NCBI GenBank assembly: GCA_030512295.1
Contig: JAULSR010000001.1
Coordinates: forward strand, 992,001 to 1,056,000
DNA from: Bombardia bombarda
Lineage: Eukaryota; Ascomycota; Sordariomycetes; Sordariales; Lasiosphaeriaceae
Direction: 5' to 3'
DNA: 64,000 nt
The position numbers and the translations under genes are program-made. A model generated the notes under the pieces. That model made no database searches and was not told where the DNA came from. It was given only the letters and a program-made list of their open reading frames with translations. Numbering within the stretch: position 1 is the first letter of the stretch; each line of letters begins with the position of its first letter. Positions 1 to 11,987 of the stretch are shown piece by piece.

Positions 1-3000
1 GATACGGACGGTGATCATTACGTGCTCTGTCTGCAAGAAGCTTGATCAGTCGGTGCGCTCCGACCAATCACCAAGGCCGGCAGTACCAGGATCGGGGGTT
101 CCGGTTGTCAAAGGCCAATGGAAAGGGAGTAGAGGTCGTCAGCCCATAGTTGTGAGGTCGGGCGGCCTGCTTGCCAAGATCCAAATGCCAAAAGAGCCAA
201 AAGAAACGCCAAGTTTAGAAAGGCTCGAGCCAAAATCCCCCCAGGTTACGATCCATGACCCATGGGATGGTGTGTCTCCACCTCCAGACTAGCCGCTGTG
301 TGATAGGTCGTCCCGCAAAGCACCGCGCCACTGCGATGCTTATCCTCTGCATGCTCGCCTTGTATTGGCTTGTCTGTGACCCCACAGTCCAAGTTCAGCA
401 AGATTCGCAAGATACGTACCGCGCCATGGGGCTTTTGCTCGGCCCGCGGGGGTTGGCCTCTCAGAGCGCTGTGGCCCCCTCCTTGTTCACCCTGGGAGGG
501 TGTGCAGGCGACGTCAGTCATCGCCATCCGCATCCAAAGAGTAGTCTAGTCCGAGACAAAAGAAAAAGCAATGACCACAGCTGCACGTTATTTTCTCACA
601 ATGATGCGATGGCGCATCGGCGACATCCATCGCGCTTGCCTGTCGCGTGTGCTCGGTGTGTAACGCAATGTAAAAAGGAGAAGGATGGAAGGGTGACAGG
701 GGGGGCGACGGGGCAGGCATTCAACAAAGAACCTGGACAGCAGGGCCAAGGCGGCGGTATCCCGGAGTGGCTAGCACTGGTTCTCTAGGGCTCACTCCCA
801 CTGGCGACGTCTCGGACTGCTAGTCATGACAGCCGCCATCTTATCTGTTTGCCGTCTGGGGAAAATGGGCCGAAGAAAAAGGAAGGAGATAAGCGTTTTA
901 TGCCCCTGTTCCGTCACCTTCATTCGCCTGGCGCCCATGGGCCAAGGGCTGGGCACGCCTTGGTATTACTTGTAATTGCTTGTCAACTTCCGCTCCTGGC
1001 CTCAGTTTTGCGACGTTGGCGATTGGCTGTCTCAAGCCGCGGCCGGTGGCGTTTCGTGGCTTTTTGGCGGCTCTCGGCTGCTTGCATGCTACTCCAAGCA
1101 GGCAGGCGAGGGCAGCAACCTCGGACGCAAGAATGAGACGGAAAGCTGCAATCTCGTCCGCACCTTGGGACACAGTGCACTGCGGTGTGTGGGTGCGTGA
1201 GGTGCCTCGAGGGTGCCTTAGGGTGCGCTGCGCTGCGTTGTAGTGTAAGAAAGGCCAAGCCAATTGAAAAGTCGAATACGTGCAGGACTCTGCATCGGGC
1301 TTGTCTTATCTTGGAGGCGAGGAAGAGAGAGCGGACGGAAGGACTGAGAGTTGTTGCTGACCGTGGTCACCTTATCTCCCGGGCAGCCAATGGGCGGGTT
1401 GATGCTTTCGCGCATGTCCCATGCGAGCCCAGGCCTCCATTGACACTCCACTCCCTGAATTATTACCCCAAGCGCCTAGCGGGGATCCTTTAGTCTCCAT
1501 CCGCTCATCGCCGTCACCGAACGTGCGGGTGCCGTGGTTCCAACTACTGCGTTCCTACAGTGCAATTTCACAAAGCTGCGGAGGAGGATGGACGATAGCG
1601 TATCACGGCATGTCAAGCGTATCAGCAAGTGGGGACCCAGATAGGAAATAATGCGCAAGTAATCCAGTAGAACTAGTCTCGCGAGACTATCAACATGATT
1701 GCTGCCTGCCTTGAGCATCTGGGCTCTTCGAATATGCAGCAGAGTCATGACATCAGCTATTTAACTAAAGCAGCCTCATTCCGATATGGTGGTTAAGTTG
1801 GCCGCTCACTCCCTCCACAACGCCTCAAAACTCTAGATAGGTACATAGTAATAGTTCGGATGATAACCATACGGAACACCTATAAGGGAACGACATATCA
1901 TATCATGCGGCAAGTGACCCAAGATATGCAGTGCCAAAGGGGTGGGCCGTCGAGGCCGTGTACTCGGTCATGCCGGATTGTGAAAAGTGCAACCCAAGCA
2001 GTCCCGACGACAGTCTGGCGTGCGTTCAACCAATACATTAGTTTGCTTCACATGCTGGGGACATGAAACGTGGACGTCCATGAGGCTTCGATGCGCGTGA
2101 ATACGGGACCATGGGCATCGGAGTCGGAGAGTGTGTGGGTCGCTGCTCGGTGAAGAAAAAGGGCCTAGATCGGGTTCAGAAGACTTATTAGGTCCTCTTC
2201 TGCGCAGGATCTGGAGAGGGCAGTGACCGCCAACCGAACCTGCCCAGACATCGCGACGGCGGCGAACCATCAAAATATCACGTGCTGCGTGTCGTGAGAG
2301 TGAGACCAAACGCTCCCGTCTGTTTTCGAATTGCAGACGCCACCCGCCCGATACACCCGGCTTCCCGATGCGCTTGGCAGTGCTGTGCCGCTTACCTACA
2401 GAGCATCCCATTCTCCCACCCATTCATCCTCGAGCCGTCAAATGTACTGAATACGGTTGCCCGCCCAACGTAAACCCCGAACCTTTCGATGCCTGTCAAC
2501 GTCGCTGCTAAATAATGCACGCCCTAGCTTCGATATTGAAGGATGAGCTTGGCTATTGTCTTGGCCACCGGTTGCTCTCCCCGTGATGCTTCAAAGTGTT
2601 CAGTACTGTGTACTATTTCCCAACGCATCCATCTGAAGTGCGTTTACCGGGCTGGTTAATTAGCTGCTCGGAGTAAGCCTGACTGAGCCTGAGTATCGAG
2701 CCACACGGCGGATCGCAGTACCCACCGAGCTACCGGACCCAAGAGCCCAAGGATGCTGGCGTGATGCGTTCTTTATCTGTGTATCCGTACCAAGAAAAAG
2801 CGCTCCGTAATACGCATACCAAGTGCTGATAACGTTTTAAGTTTCAGAGGCTGGCTAGCTCAAACATCCAGATAAGGATGTGTCGTTTTTCGTATCTCTG
2901 TGGAGTTTTTATGGAAAACTCTCTTGGAATATCGTGTCGCGCTTCGTCTTCGCATATCCGTACTGTCGATAGCTATAGTAAATCAATTGCGCACTGCACC

Positions 3001-6000
3001 GTAGCTTACCTTGCGTTAGGCACATTAGTCCCGGGCTAGCCCTTTAGACCATCATTTACCTTGCCTCATGATGTTAGGGTAGCGTATTGGTAGTGCATTT
3101 TATTTGCAGCTCCTTTAATCGCCCAAACGGGCAAGAACGGGCACGATCAATGGAAGGAAGGGAAAGCACAACCATACACTACACAGTAGATGGCTAGGCG
3201 CGGCTTGGCGAGCTCGAGGCAGGCAAGCGTGGGGGCCATGCACCAACACACAGCACATTTGACCTTGTTGCATGTTGCATGAGCACACCAACCAGCTCGC
3301 AACCCAACCTTGCTCGAGCCTCGGTGAAGCACGCTGCTCTGGGAAAACTTGTCCGGCATCACACGGTGCTACCAGCAAGGGACGCGTGGTACGCACGCGT
3401 TTCGCGACCATCGCCACCACGAACACACCGGTAGTCCCGTTTGTTCGTTTCATTCGCGCGACCGAGATCTGTTCTTCACGATCACAGGGAGTATCCGTCG
3501 CACAAAGCTCACACCACTCTACACTAAACCCGCGGCTGCATCTCATCAGAGCCACGACCACCCTTTGTATCTCGGATGATCGCTCATGCAGGAAATCCGA
3601 TGGTAGTAAACAGCAGGGGTTTGTCAACCGTCGGATAGGATGCCGTGCATGGATGGGCACAAGAGAACAAGGAGGCAGAATGGGCGGCCATAAAAGCAGC
3701 CCTATTCTCATCCGTCTTTCTGGCTCGCCCGTGTGCCACTACCTGTTGCCGCCCACAGTGCTGCCGTCGACACCGTTGATTTGGGATTTTCTTCGTCTAA
3801 AACCACAAAAGGTAAAATAGGCGCATGTCGAGACTGTGTGGATGTCCAAGCCAAGCCTTCGAGCCTCGGCCATCCCTTTGGCTAGAACTGTGGCCTCATG
3901 GCTCCTCTCTGCCATCAGTTCGACTGTAGCTCGTAAACCCAGCCACTGGCGGGGTGCACACTGGTCCTCGACGCCAAGCTTTTCGTTTAAGTATGCCTAC
4001 ACAATCCTTTTTGTTTCCCAAGCAGCCAAGACCATGGCCGAGTCTGGAACTGGTCTCGCTGGTTGACTATATTTCGTTCGTCGGGGTTATGAGTTTCCAC
4101 GGATGAGGATGCTGAGCAAATCCGAGAGTCTTGCTTTCGAAATATCACGGTCTGTGTCTCTATCTTTGTTGGAAAGCTTGCCGACGGACCAAAGGTACCT
4201 ACCTCCCCCGAGCTTGGTCTTTGTCCACAGCGCTATACCCCTATTCTTTTCCAAATCGGAGTTCAACAATTCAAATGAGAGGCTAAGGAGGCATTTTGAT
4301 CAACCTGTCTCTTTGTTCGATCTAAACTTTCAAGCATAAAAGAAACACATAGTCCTTGCGCAACAATTGCCTCAGAGCGCTTCCATTCCGCACTCCCACA
4401 CCTGCCCCTATTCGCTCTTGTACGTCCTTTTTATCAATATATATTCGAATTTCTTGACAGGGATTTCAATTTATCTTCTTGGCGAGTCTTGGGACGTGGC
4501 GATCTCATTCCATTGATTTGATTTGAAGGATGTTGGGCCTTGATGTTCTTGAAGCAATAAACACCTGGATACTTCAGGTATCTGATATTTCCCAAATCAA
4601 CAGTGAGCAGGCAAAGCCTTTTACAATGCGGCCACTATGTCGCCTGCGCACTGTTTGTCTAACAATGCTGAATCTATTGGCCCCTGAACGAATATGGCTA
4701 GTGCTATAGTCCCCATATTCTGGCGATAACTGTACCACAATAGTCGTCACCACTGGATACCCTTTCAATCACTGCCGTTATTCTGATAATCCATTCTCGG
4801 GATCATGAAAAGTTTGCGAAGAAGCGTTCTGAGTGTGACCAAAACTAAAAGAACTCATGGGAATGACGCAGACGTTAACATGCACGATATTCAGCGAGTA
4901 AACTTGAGTACACGACTATTTTCTGGATTTCTTCTAGAATGATAGAAGTATGCAACACTTCCTCGAGCCAAATCTACCATATTCGTCACCTTGTATCCGT
5001 ACGGAGAAATCTTCCAGATGGATGTGTTACAACAAATTCCAGTCACGTCTCACCATCTTGCGGAAGCACTAGTACACACACAATCGTTGCTCAATCTGAC
5101 CAAGTTGTACTCAAGTAGTACCATGCTACGTACTTTGTTGGTCGGTGGCTTTTACCGTTGCACTGCATGCAGAAATAGATATGAAACATCAAACTCACCG
5201 ACAACCTATATTAAGCTGTTGTTATCACGGCTTTTGCTACTGTGTATCTCAGTTTGTACTGTGCTGGCTGCAGTGCTAAACGCTCTGTTAGACTAGGAAA
5301 AAGTCGAACATAAATATAGGACTGGTTACAGTGATTGTACTGTGTGGAAGGTAAGAGAGGGAAGTGATTTCTATGAAATGAATGTGATAATTGTGGATTC
5401 TGAACCCCTTATCTTCTGCAGCAGTTGGCAGCTGAAAAGTCCACACAGAAGCAACGGTATATCAAGACAGGCATGCTTGAAATAAACTTATCACGATATA
5501 CATAGCCTAGAATGGACTTGACGAGGTAGGGTTGTCGGAGTTCAGGTTGGGAACAAGGATATGAATGAGATCTGGTCTATATTTATGAGTATAAGACTGG
5601 CCAGCCGCCTCTCTCTCACCGGCAAAATAATATGATTTGGATACTGCCAATATCCGTGTTTCACTCCGTCGGTAGCCTAGAATTCCAAAGTGCAGGTTTG
5701 TCATGAGATTCAGCAAAGCAGTAGCGAGTATAGTGCTAGTCAATAAGTCTGGCCCCATGTGCGGCCACCACCTACAACTACACCACCTACAACTAACCCA
5801 TTTACAACTATTCTACAATGGTAAAAATTGGAGAGGGGCCAGACTTTTTAACTCACACTATACACAACGAAAACTCATAATCTGCGTGTTTCTTCTCAGA
5901 AGACCGAGATAATAAAACATGCAGAAGCTTGTTGTGAACAATGAGAGTGAGCTTAACCAGGTGGTGACGGGTCATAGTACAGTTATACGTAGGGGAATCG

Positions 6001-6317
6001 TCCTGAGGTGTTTGAGTAAAAGCAACGGCGGCTTACAGCCTGTTTGATTTCGAGAGATCATGTTCATACTATGCGTTGTGCGCACAACGAATCACGTCCC
6101 TCTTATCCAACCACCCAAGGCTACACATCAACAACAACATAAAGTAGACTTCTGCGAGGCGTACTTCGTCTATCCCGTACACCCATATGGGTTGAACGTC
6201 CTGTCCAACCCTCAGACAATACCACCTCACGACACTGAGTAAGCAGACCTCTCCGCATCGCACTTCACATCTTTGGCTTTCCCCAACCACCCCCACGCAA
6301 CAACCTAGAGAAACGTA
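1..6317. other. Gene-free left arm
   Basis: I see no reading frame here with recognisable family motifs, splice-consistent exons or sustained coding composition. The longest frames, for example at 3115-3711 on the minus strand, look random. From about 4.0 to 6.1 kb the sequence is visibly richer in A+T than the genic parts. A short degenerate repeat of CCTACAACTA-like units lies at about 5768-5812. No tRNA B-box or transposase-like frame was recognised. It could be plain intergenic DNA or a decayed repeat region. Confidence 0.55.
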
Positions 6318-7366
6318 TCAGTCACACCTGCAAAACCACAGTATCTCGCTCAGAACAACATAAAGAAATAACCAATACATACCCCAGCGTATACTCAAAC
6401 GCCATAACAAACCTGCTATTCGACAGCGCCTTCCCGCTCTCCGGATTCCGATCCGGCCCCGGGTCGCCCAGGGCCGCCACCAGCCTCGAGTGCTCGCGCC
6501 CGACCTCGAGCACAGTCCCGCCCACGAGCTCGGGCTCCTCGACGCAACGCATCATGGCAACCGCCACCTCTTTGGGCGTCGCCCACGTATCCCCCTTGAG
6601 GTCCACCAAGCTCTGCTTGTCTGGGTCTTCGACCCATAGCGGCGTCAGGATCAGGCCGGGCGCGACGGCGTTGACGCGCACGCCGAACTCGGCGTCGAGC
6701 GGGGCCATGGCGCGCACGAACGCCGACAGCCCGGCCTTGGCGGCGCCGTACAGCGGGGTGGGGAAGGTGGGCAGCTGGGCGGCGATGCTGCTGATGTGCA
6801 GGACACGTCTGGGCTTGGTGTTGGTTTTGTTGTTGAGCCAGTGGCCGAGGGCGAGCTGGGTGGCGCGGATGGGGTGGGTGAGGTCGATGTCGATGGTTGC
6901 GTAGCGGCCGCCGTCGGGGGTGTCGCGGGCCTCGGGGTCGGCGCCGGGCGGGTGCCAGAAGCCGGACCAGGTGGGCTCGAATACGCCTGCGCCGGGGCAG
7001 AGGATGTCGAAATCGCCAAAGTTGGAGATGCTGGTTTCGATAAGGTTGGTCAGGGCCGGCCAGGAGGTCACGTCGGTCTGGATGTAGAGGGCCCGCGGCG
7101 AGCCATCGCTATAGCGGTCGACGACGGCTTGGGCCTCGGGACGCAGCGAGATGTCGGCGAAGACGACGTTGCAGCTGCGGGATAGGAGGAGCTCGGCGAA
7201 GGCGAGGTTGATGCCTGGGGAGGGGTCAGTTACTCAATTTCAGATGATATTTGGTTCAAAGAACAACAGATATAAAGTGGCAGCACTGACCTGACCCGGC
7301 ACCTGTCACGATGGCGGTCTTGCCCTCGACTGAGAAGTATGAAGGCGGTTTCTTGCTGTCGGCCAT
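6318..7366 (-). CDS. Classical short-chain dehydrogenase/reductase
   Basis: Predicted NAD(P)-dependent oxidoreductase of the SDR superfamily, closest in feel to fungal 15-hydroxyprostaglandin-dehydrogenase-like proteins; the substrate is unknown. Exons on the minus strand are 7366-7291, 7214-6383 and 6327-6318 (918 nt, 305 aa). The donor after exon 1 is GTCAGT and the acceptor is CCCCAG. The last exon adds only three residues after a GTATGT donor. The N-terminus carries the cofactor motif TGAGSGIN, in which Asn replaces the usual third Gly. A catalytic-type Ser pair lies in HISSIAAQ and the Tyr/Lys pair in YGAAKAG. NAVAPG follows, as in other classical SDRs. No neighbour suggests a pathway. 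The family call is firm, the substrate is not, and the tiny final exon is the least certain part of the model. Confidence 0.85.
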
Positions 7367-8256
7367 GTTGAGGATTGTGGTAAATTCTGTCTGATGGTGT
7401 GGTTGGGCTGTCTTTTTGAGTCTGGTGGGAAGCTATGGGATTTATACGGGTCGATAGTCTGCATTCATGGTTGGAATGTTTGATTCCTTTCTAAATGCCA
7501 ATTGCACTGTGACACGAGCGGGGTTGGTTCAATGGCGCATGACCGAATCCCCGAATTCATACCCCCTCAGAAAGACAACAATGCATTGTCGATAGGTGGT
7601 GTGGCATTCCATCTTGTGAACCACGAAGCCATGCATAACACATCTTAGGCGCTGCCTGGGTTGAATCGAGTTATCGTGAGATTCGATTGGGCTGTGCGCC
7701 ACCGTCTTAGTATCCTGCTGTCATACCATTCCTTCGGATCTTAGACGACAGGAGTCGGCCTGCGTTATCCAAAGATGAAGAGTTATAGTTAGTTGTATTA
7801 TTCAGATCAACACAAACCAGCGAACGATGTCCATGCATACCCTGCAAGTAGCATTGACGTATATTGGTGAACTGATGGCTTCTAACACACATCTGGACAT
7901 TTACGCCGCACTAGGGCATTCTATTGGCTATTATTCGGCTCTCGCGACGTTGGATTGTTAAGCTACTAACACCTCATACCACTACCTGCTGACAAACAGT
8001 ACAATGCTTTGATCCCCTAACATGGTTGCGAGACAGCCACTCACTGACCAATCAACCCGCAATCGGTTGCATGTTCTGAGAACGATTTTATCAGTTGCAC
8101 AAAGTCGGACCTTGGTGACAGGGTGAGAGATATTGACGCCCGGCTAAAGAGCCTCTCGATTTTCGTTCAGTCCCTTCCCTCGCTTTTTCCTGATGCTGAC
8201 CTAGGACGTTCCAACTCTAAAGCCCGAGAATTGCTCTGTAGAATACCCACCCAGTG
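7367..8256. other. Intergenic, nothing recognised
   Basis: This is the upstream region of the SDR gene and the downstream region of the OB-fold-like gene. No coding frame, RNA gene or repeat was recognised. Confidence 0.5.
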
Positions 8257-9846
8257 TCACCATCTCCGTGTGGGCTGCTTGACAGATAGACATATATACC
8301 TGCAGAAACATTCTCCTTCAACCCAGCTTTCCCTCAGCCAACAAATACATCTAACCCACCAACCCCCCATCAACATCCATCCCCTCTCCCTCTCCCTCCC
8401 CCTGGTCCCAGCGGCCTCCCCCTCCCACCACCCCCTCAACCGCTCCACCTCCCCGCCGCACCACTCCAGCTCCTCGGGCCGATCCATCCACCACCCCATC
8501 CCGTTCCGCGGTTGGTCGCCCATGTATTTCTTCAGACACCCGCCGTCGAACCGGTGGTTCTTGACCCCGACCAGCAGCACCACGGCGCCGACTGCTGGCG
8601 TGAACGCCTCCGGGTCGAGGAACACGTTGAGCAGCACCCGCTTGGCCGTCGAGGGGTCCGCCAGCCGCGCCGTGCGCTGGCTGAAATTGGGTGGCAGGTG
8701 GCACGGCTCGACGCCGGATAGCAACGCCACCACGGCCAGCACGTTGACGATCCAGTTCTGCTTGTAGGGCAGGTTGGGGATGGAGTGCAGGGGCGTGAGC
8801 TTGAGGGGCTGGGAGAGGTCGTGGGGGAGCTAGGGGAGGGGTTTTTGTTGCTGTCGTGTGTTGTGCTGCACTACGGTAGTTTGTAGCTCTTGGCGGAAGT
8901 CTGTGGTGTCCACTGGCGGTGGTGGCGGTAGTGGTGCTTGGCTGAGATGATGGCGTCGCTGCGTTGCCCGTTCCGCCGATACTTGTAGTGTCTCGAATAC
9001 ATCTTCGTCAGAATCAGAGATGTGCTCTGGCTCTTTCTTGGTGGCGGCTCGTGGGTGTGGTGGTTGGGGATCCTGCTTCTTGTCTTTAGACTCCGTGTCC
9101 AACTCCATCTTGTCATCTCGCGATATGCGAGGCTGTTCAGGGGCGCCATCCATCGGCGAATGTCTGCTGCCCTCGGGCCGTCCTCCCGCTCGGAAGTTGA
9201 TGGACTTCATGTTATTCTCCAGCAGCCGCTGAGCAACAGGGGGAATAGCTACAGCAGCAGCAACATCGACACGAGTAGGAGCACCAACAGCCACCTCACC
9301 ACCCTCAGCCTGAGTCTCCGCCCTTAGAATCTCCAAGTAAGCATTATTCCAGCCCACCGTGGTCATATCCCCCACTAGTAAATACACCGTCTTCCCCTTG
9401 GAAGATTCCCCTTTGGCCTTTTTCTTCTGCCCATCAGCAGCGGCGGGATTCCCCACCCCATCATCCTCGACATCCTTCCGCTGCTCCGCCTCCACCCGGC
9501 GCAGCTCAAAGGCATCAACCCGGACATAGCACCCCTCGTATATCTGCCCGCCGTCGACGAAGCAGTGCATCTCGGGCCTCAGCAGCGCCTGGACGCAGAG
9601 CTCGCCGTCGCCAAGGAGCACGCGCACAGCGCGGTAGTCCTTCTTCTTGCCCCCTACTGGGACACACCGCTCGATGGACTCGACGAGAAAGATGGAGCCC
9701 GGGATGCAGAAGCACGTGCACAGCATGTCTGCGATGAGGGGCCCGGGGTGGATGGGTTGGGCGGGGTTGAGCGACACTACTGCTTCTTCTACCATCGCCG
9801 CCTCCGCCCCGAGAAAAGAGGAGGAGGATCCGCGAGCCGCCGACAT
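8257..9846 (-). CDS. Putative OB-fold nucleic-acid-binding protein
   Basis: Conserved fungal-type protein with two blocks that read like OB-folds; the name is an inference from sequence character. The N-terminal block (about residues 30-120) runs from LNPAQPIHPGPL through SIFLVESIERCVP and YRAVRVLLGD. A charged, low-complexity linker follows. The C-terminal block begins LPHDLSQPLKLTPL and contains ADPSTAKRVLLNVFLDPE and VVLLVGVKNHRFDGG. The two halves are in the same frame but separated by a TAG at 8832-8830. A 45-nt phase-0 intron (8874-8830, GTAGTG to CCCTAG) would remove it and give exons 9846-8875 and 8829-8257 (514 aa). Other donors (GTATCG, GTATTC) lie in phase upstream. No clear CTRAY branch site is visible, so a real stop or sequence error remains possible. 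Start ATG 9846 is the first in frame. Two ACGCGT boxes lie just upstream. Confidence 0.6.
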
Positions 9847-9950
9847 GAAGTGACCCTATGAGTAGGCATGGTCGGTTACAAGATTGGGCATTCTGTTTGG
9901 GTGACGTTGGTTGATTTCGGCGAGTTGTGCAATTCAAGGTGCAGCGCGGG

Positions 9951-9983
9951 ACGCGTCGTTTGCACTAGGTAGACGAGACGCGT
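9951..9983. promoter_or_regulatory. Paired MluI cell-cycle boxes upstream of the OB-fold gene
   Basis: Two direct copies of GACGCGTCGT contain ACGCGT at 9951-9956 and 9978-9983. They lie about 105-137 bp upstream of the ATG at 9846. ACGCGT is the binding core of the fungal MBF G1/S factor. The sites are seen; their use is inferred. ACGCGT also occurs by chance elsewhere in this GC-rich window. Confidence 0.4.
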
Positions 9984-10026
9984 CGTCTTTGGCGGGGTTT
10001 CAGGGAAGTCCACTGCCGGGCATAGT

Positions 10027-10036
10027 AACCCTAACC
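10027..10036. promoter_or_regulatory. Telo-box-like motif AACCCTAACC
   Basis: AACCCTAACC at 10027-10036 matches just under two units of the CCCTAA telomere repeat and resembles Tbf1/Teb1-type sites found in some fungal promoters. It lies about 180 bp upstream of the OB-fold gene. It is too short to count as an interstitial telomere. Confidence 0.3.
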
Positions 10037-10837
10037 CCAACCTCTTGGGAAAGTCTGGGGAACTGTCATCTTGGATGACCCCTGAAGGCTTCTCCTTACA
10101 GACGATGTACCCTTGTCTAGATCTCATCTCTATTACGTAGCTGCCTTACCGTATGTTTCCATCATTCGACTGCCGACACGGATTTACTGGTTATTCTGTG
10201 TAGGAGCCGGCCACTAAATTGTCTAACACGTCTCACATGCAAAGTCTGGAAGAGGGAGACACAAAAGACCAGAGGTTAACAATACGGACGGAGAATAACA
10301 CTGATTAAAGGTGATAAATAGCACGACTAAGAATACGGGTATCGAGAATCTGAGAAAGAACATGATGCACATCAGCCCGGCATCGAGGCGCTATGGGTTC
10401 AGCAGGCATACGGCCCGCACAGCCGCCACTGACTCGGGGGGTTTCTGTGCTTGCACATGGCATGTATTCCGTCAGCTATCGAAACTAGCGCTCTTATTAG
10501 GTGTGGAGGGCTGGGTGATTAAGAAAAAAGCTGCAGAGATGCGAAGGAGCTTCGGATACTAAAAAGAAAATAAGGGTAAAAAGTCCGTCCACCAAAATAC
10601 GGTTTTGCCGACAACATGTAAACACCATGGCCAAAGGGGGTATGGTATGACCTGTAATCACATCGCATCGCACCGTTGCGCCATCGCTGTCCCCCTTTCC
10701 GTAACTCTTGTTCTGTTCCATCTCGATCTGGGACGTTCTTACGTAGCTTTGCACTGGGATATCAAGGTCTCGTTTACAAGGGGCGTTGGGTTGCCTGAGC
10801 CCCGCCAAGAGCATTGCATCCGAGATACAGTGTCCTC
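10037..10837. other. Intergenic, nothing further recognised
   Basis: This region lies between the promoter motifs of the OB-fold gene and the 3' end of the cdc10 gene. No coding or RNA signal was recognised. Confidence 0.5.
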
Positions 10838-11987
10838 TCAGTAGCCATTCATGGTCATGCGTTGCGAGCTCCGGCTCATCTCACGATCCGCGGCCGGGCT
10901 GATGGGCCTGCTGTTGTGGCCTCCGCTGTTCTCCTTCAGAGCCAATAGCTGCTTGGCGCGGAAGGTCTCATAGTGGATTTGAGATGTCGTCTCGATAAGA
11001 TCCTGGAGATGGGTGCGGAGGAGGAAGTTGCGCAGGTAGACGAACTCGCAGTGTTCCTCATCTTCGACGTTGATCACTCCCCATCGGTTTTGGCGACCAC
11101 GGACTTGCTTGCCGTTCACAAGGATCGACTTCTCGGATCCAACAACAGCAAAAGGAATTAAGTTCTGCCCAATTAGTTAGCATTGCCGAAAAACTGACAA
11201 ATCCTCATGCAATCAACAAACCTTAATCTGGTCGTTCACGGCACGCTCCTCATCGTCGAACTCCTCGTTGTCGTAGGGGTACATCTTGAGGTTATGGAAG
11301 GCGAACTCCTCCTTGATGCGCGCCTTGAACTCAAGACGCTCCTCCAGGGTGAGGGAGTCGGCCTTGGCGATAACGGGAACAACGTTGACGACGTCGGAGA
11401 GCTTCTTCAGCACAACGATGTCGATTGGCTTGAGCGAGTGGCCCGAGGGTTGGATGAAGAACAAGCAGCAATGGATGCGAGTGTCTTGAATGTACCGCTC
11501 TCGCTGGGCGGTGAGCTCCTTTCGCAGGTACGCGGAATGCTGGTCCTTGATGTACTTGACGATGGGGTCCCAGCACCGATCGTTGTTGATCAGGTCGCCA
11601 TAGCCGGGGGTGTCGACAATGTTCAGCCTAAGGCGAACGCCCTTCTCCTCAATGATGTGCGAGACGGATTGGATCTCGGTGGTTGATCGAATGATCTCCT
11701 CGGGATGGAGCCTGCCCTTGGACTCGATGAGGTGCGAGGCAAAGATGGTGTTGATCAGGGTCGATTTACCCAGACCAGTCTGGCCTGTGACAGACGCGAC
11801 AGGTCAGCCCAGCTGCTCGTGAAATTGCAAGAGCAGATGGGAGATAGATAAGGAAAGAATACGAACCGACGCAGATGACATTGAACTGGAAGCCGCGCTT
11901 GAGAAGCTTGCGCTCGATCTGGGAGGTGATGCTGTTGAAACCAACATCGGTCTGGGGGTAGATGGTAGCGGGCGGCATCGAGGCCAT
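10838..11987 (-). CDS. Septin, Cdc10 class
   Basis: GTP-binding septin that assembles with other septins into hetero-oligomeric filaments at septa, branch sites and hyphal tips. Exons on the minus strand are 11987-11867, 11784-11222 and 11164-10838 (1011 nt, 336 aa). The N-terminus (YPQTDVGFNSITSQIERKLL) and the short C-terminus without a coiled coil are typical of Cdc10 (AspD in Aspergillus nomenclature) rather than Cdc3, Cdc11 or Cdc12. The P-loop GQTGLGKST is split by intron 1 after the codon's first base. DTPGYGD is the G3 motif and AKAD the G4 motif. The septin-unique element continues through HCEFVYLRNFLLRTHLQDLIE. The protein ends MTMNGY. Donors GTTCGT and GTTTGT and acceptors CACAG and GGGCAG fit. 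The gene is divergent from the bL32m gene across about 600 bp. Confidence 0.95.

Noticed and set aside
3382..3400. Two ACGCGT boxes within 20 bp
   Set aside because: No gene start lies nearby. ACGCGT also occurs in coding and spacer DNA here (for example near 23353, 26255, 34229, 48871), so these two carry no weight alone.
3115..3711. 198-codon minus-strand frame and overlapping 182-codon plus-strand frame (3272-3820)
   Set aside because: Neither shows family motifs, coding-like third-position bias or splice-consistent neighbours. Overlapping open frames on both strands fit chance in GC-rich DNA.
8123..8767. 214-codon plus-strand frame
   Set aside because: It is the antisense of the C-terminal half of the OB-fold-like gene, whose minus-strand reading has conserved-looking sequence. 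The plus frame is low-complexity Ser/Pro/His.
10027..10038. Interstitial telomere tract
   Set aside because: Fewer than two complete CCCTAA units are present. It is listed only as a possible factor site.
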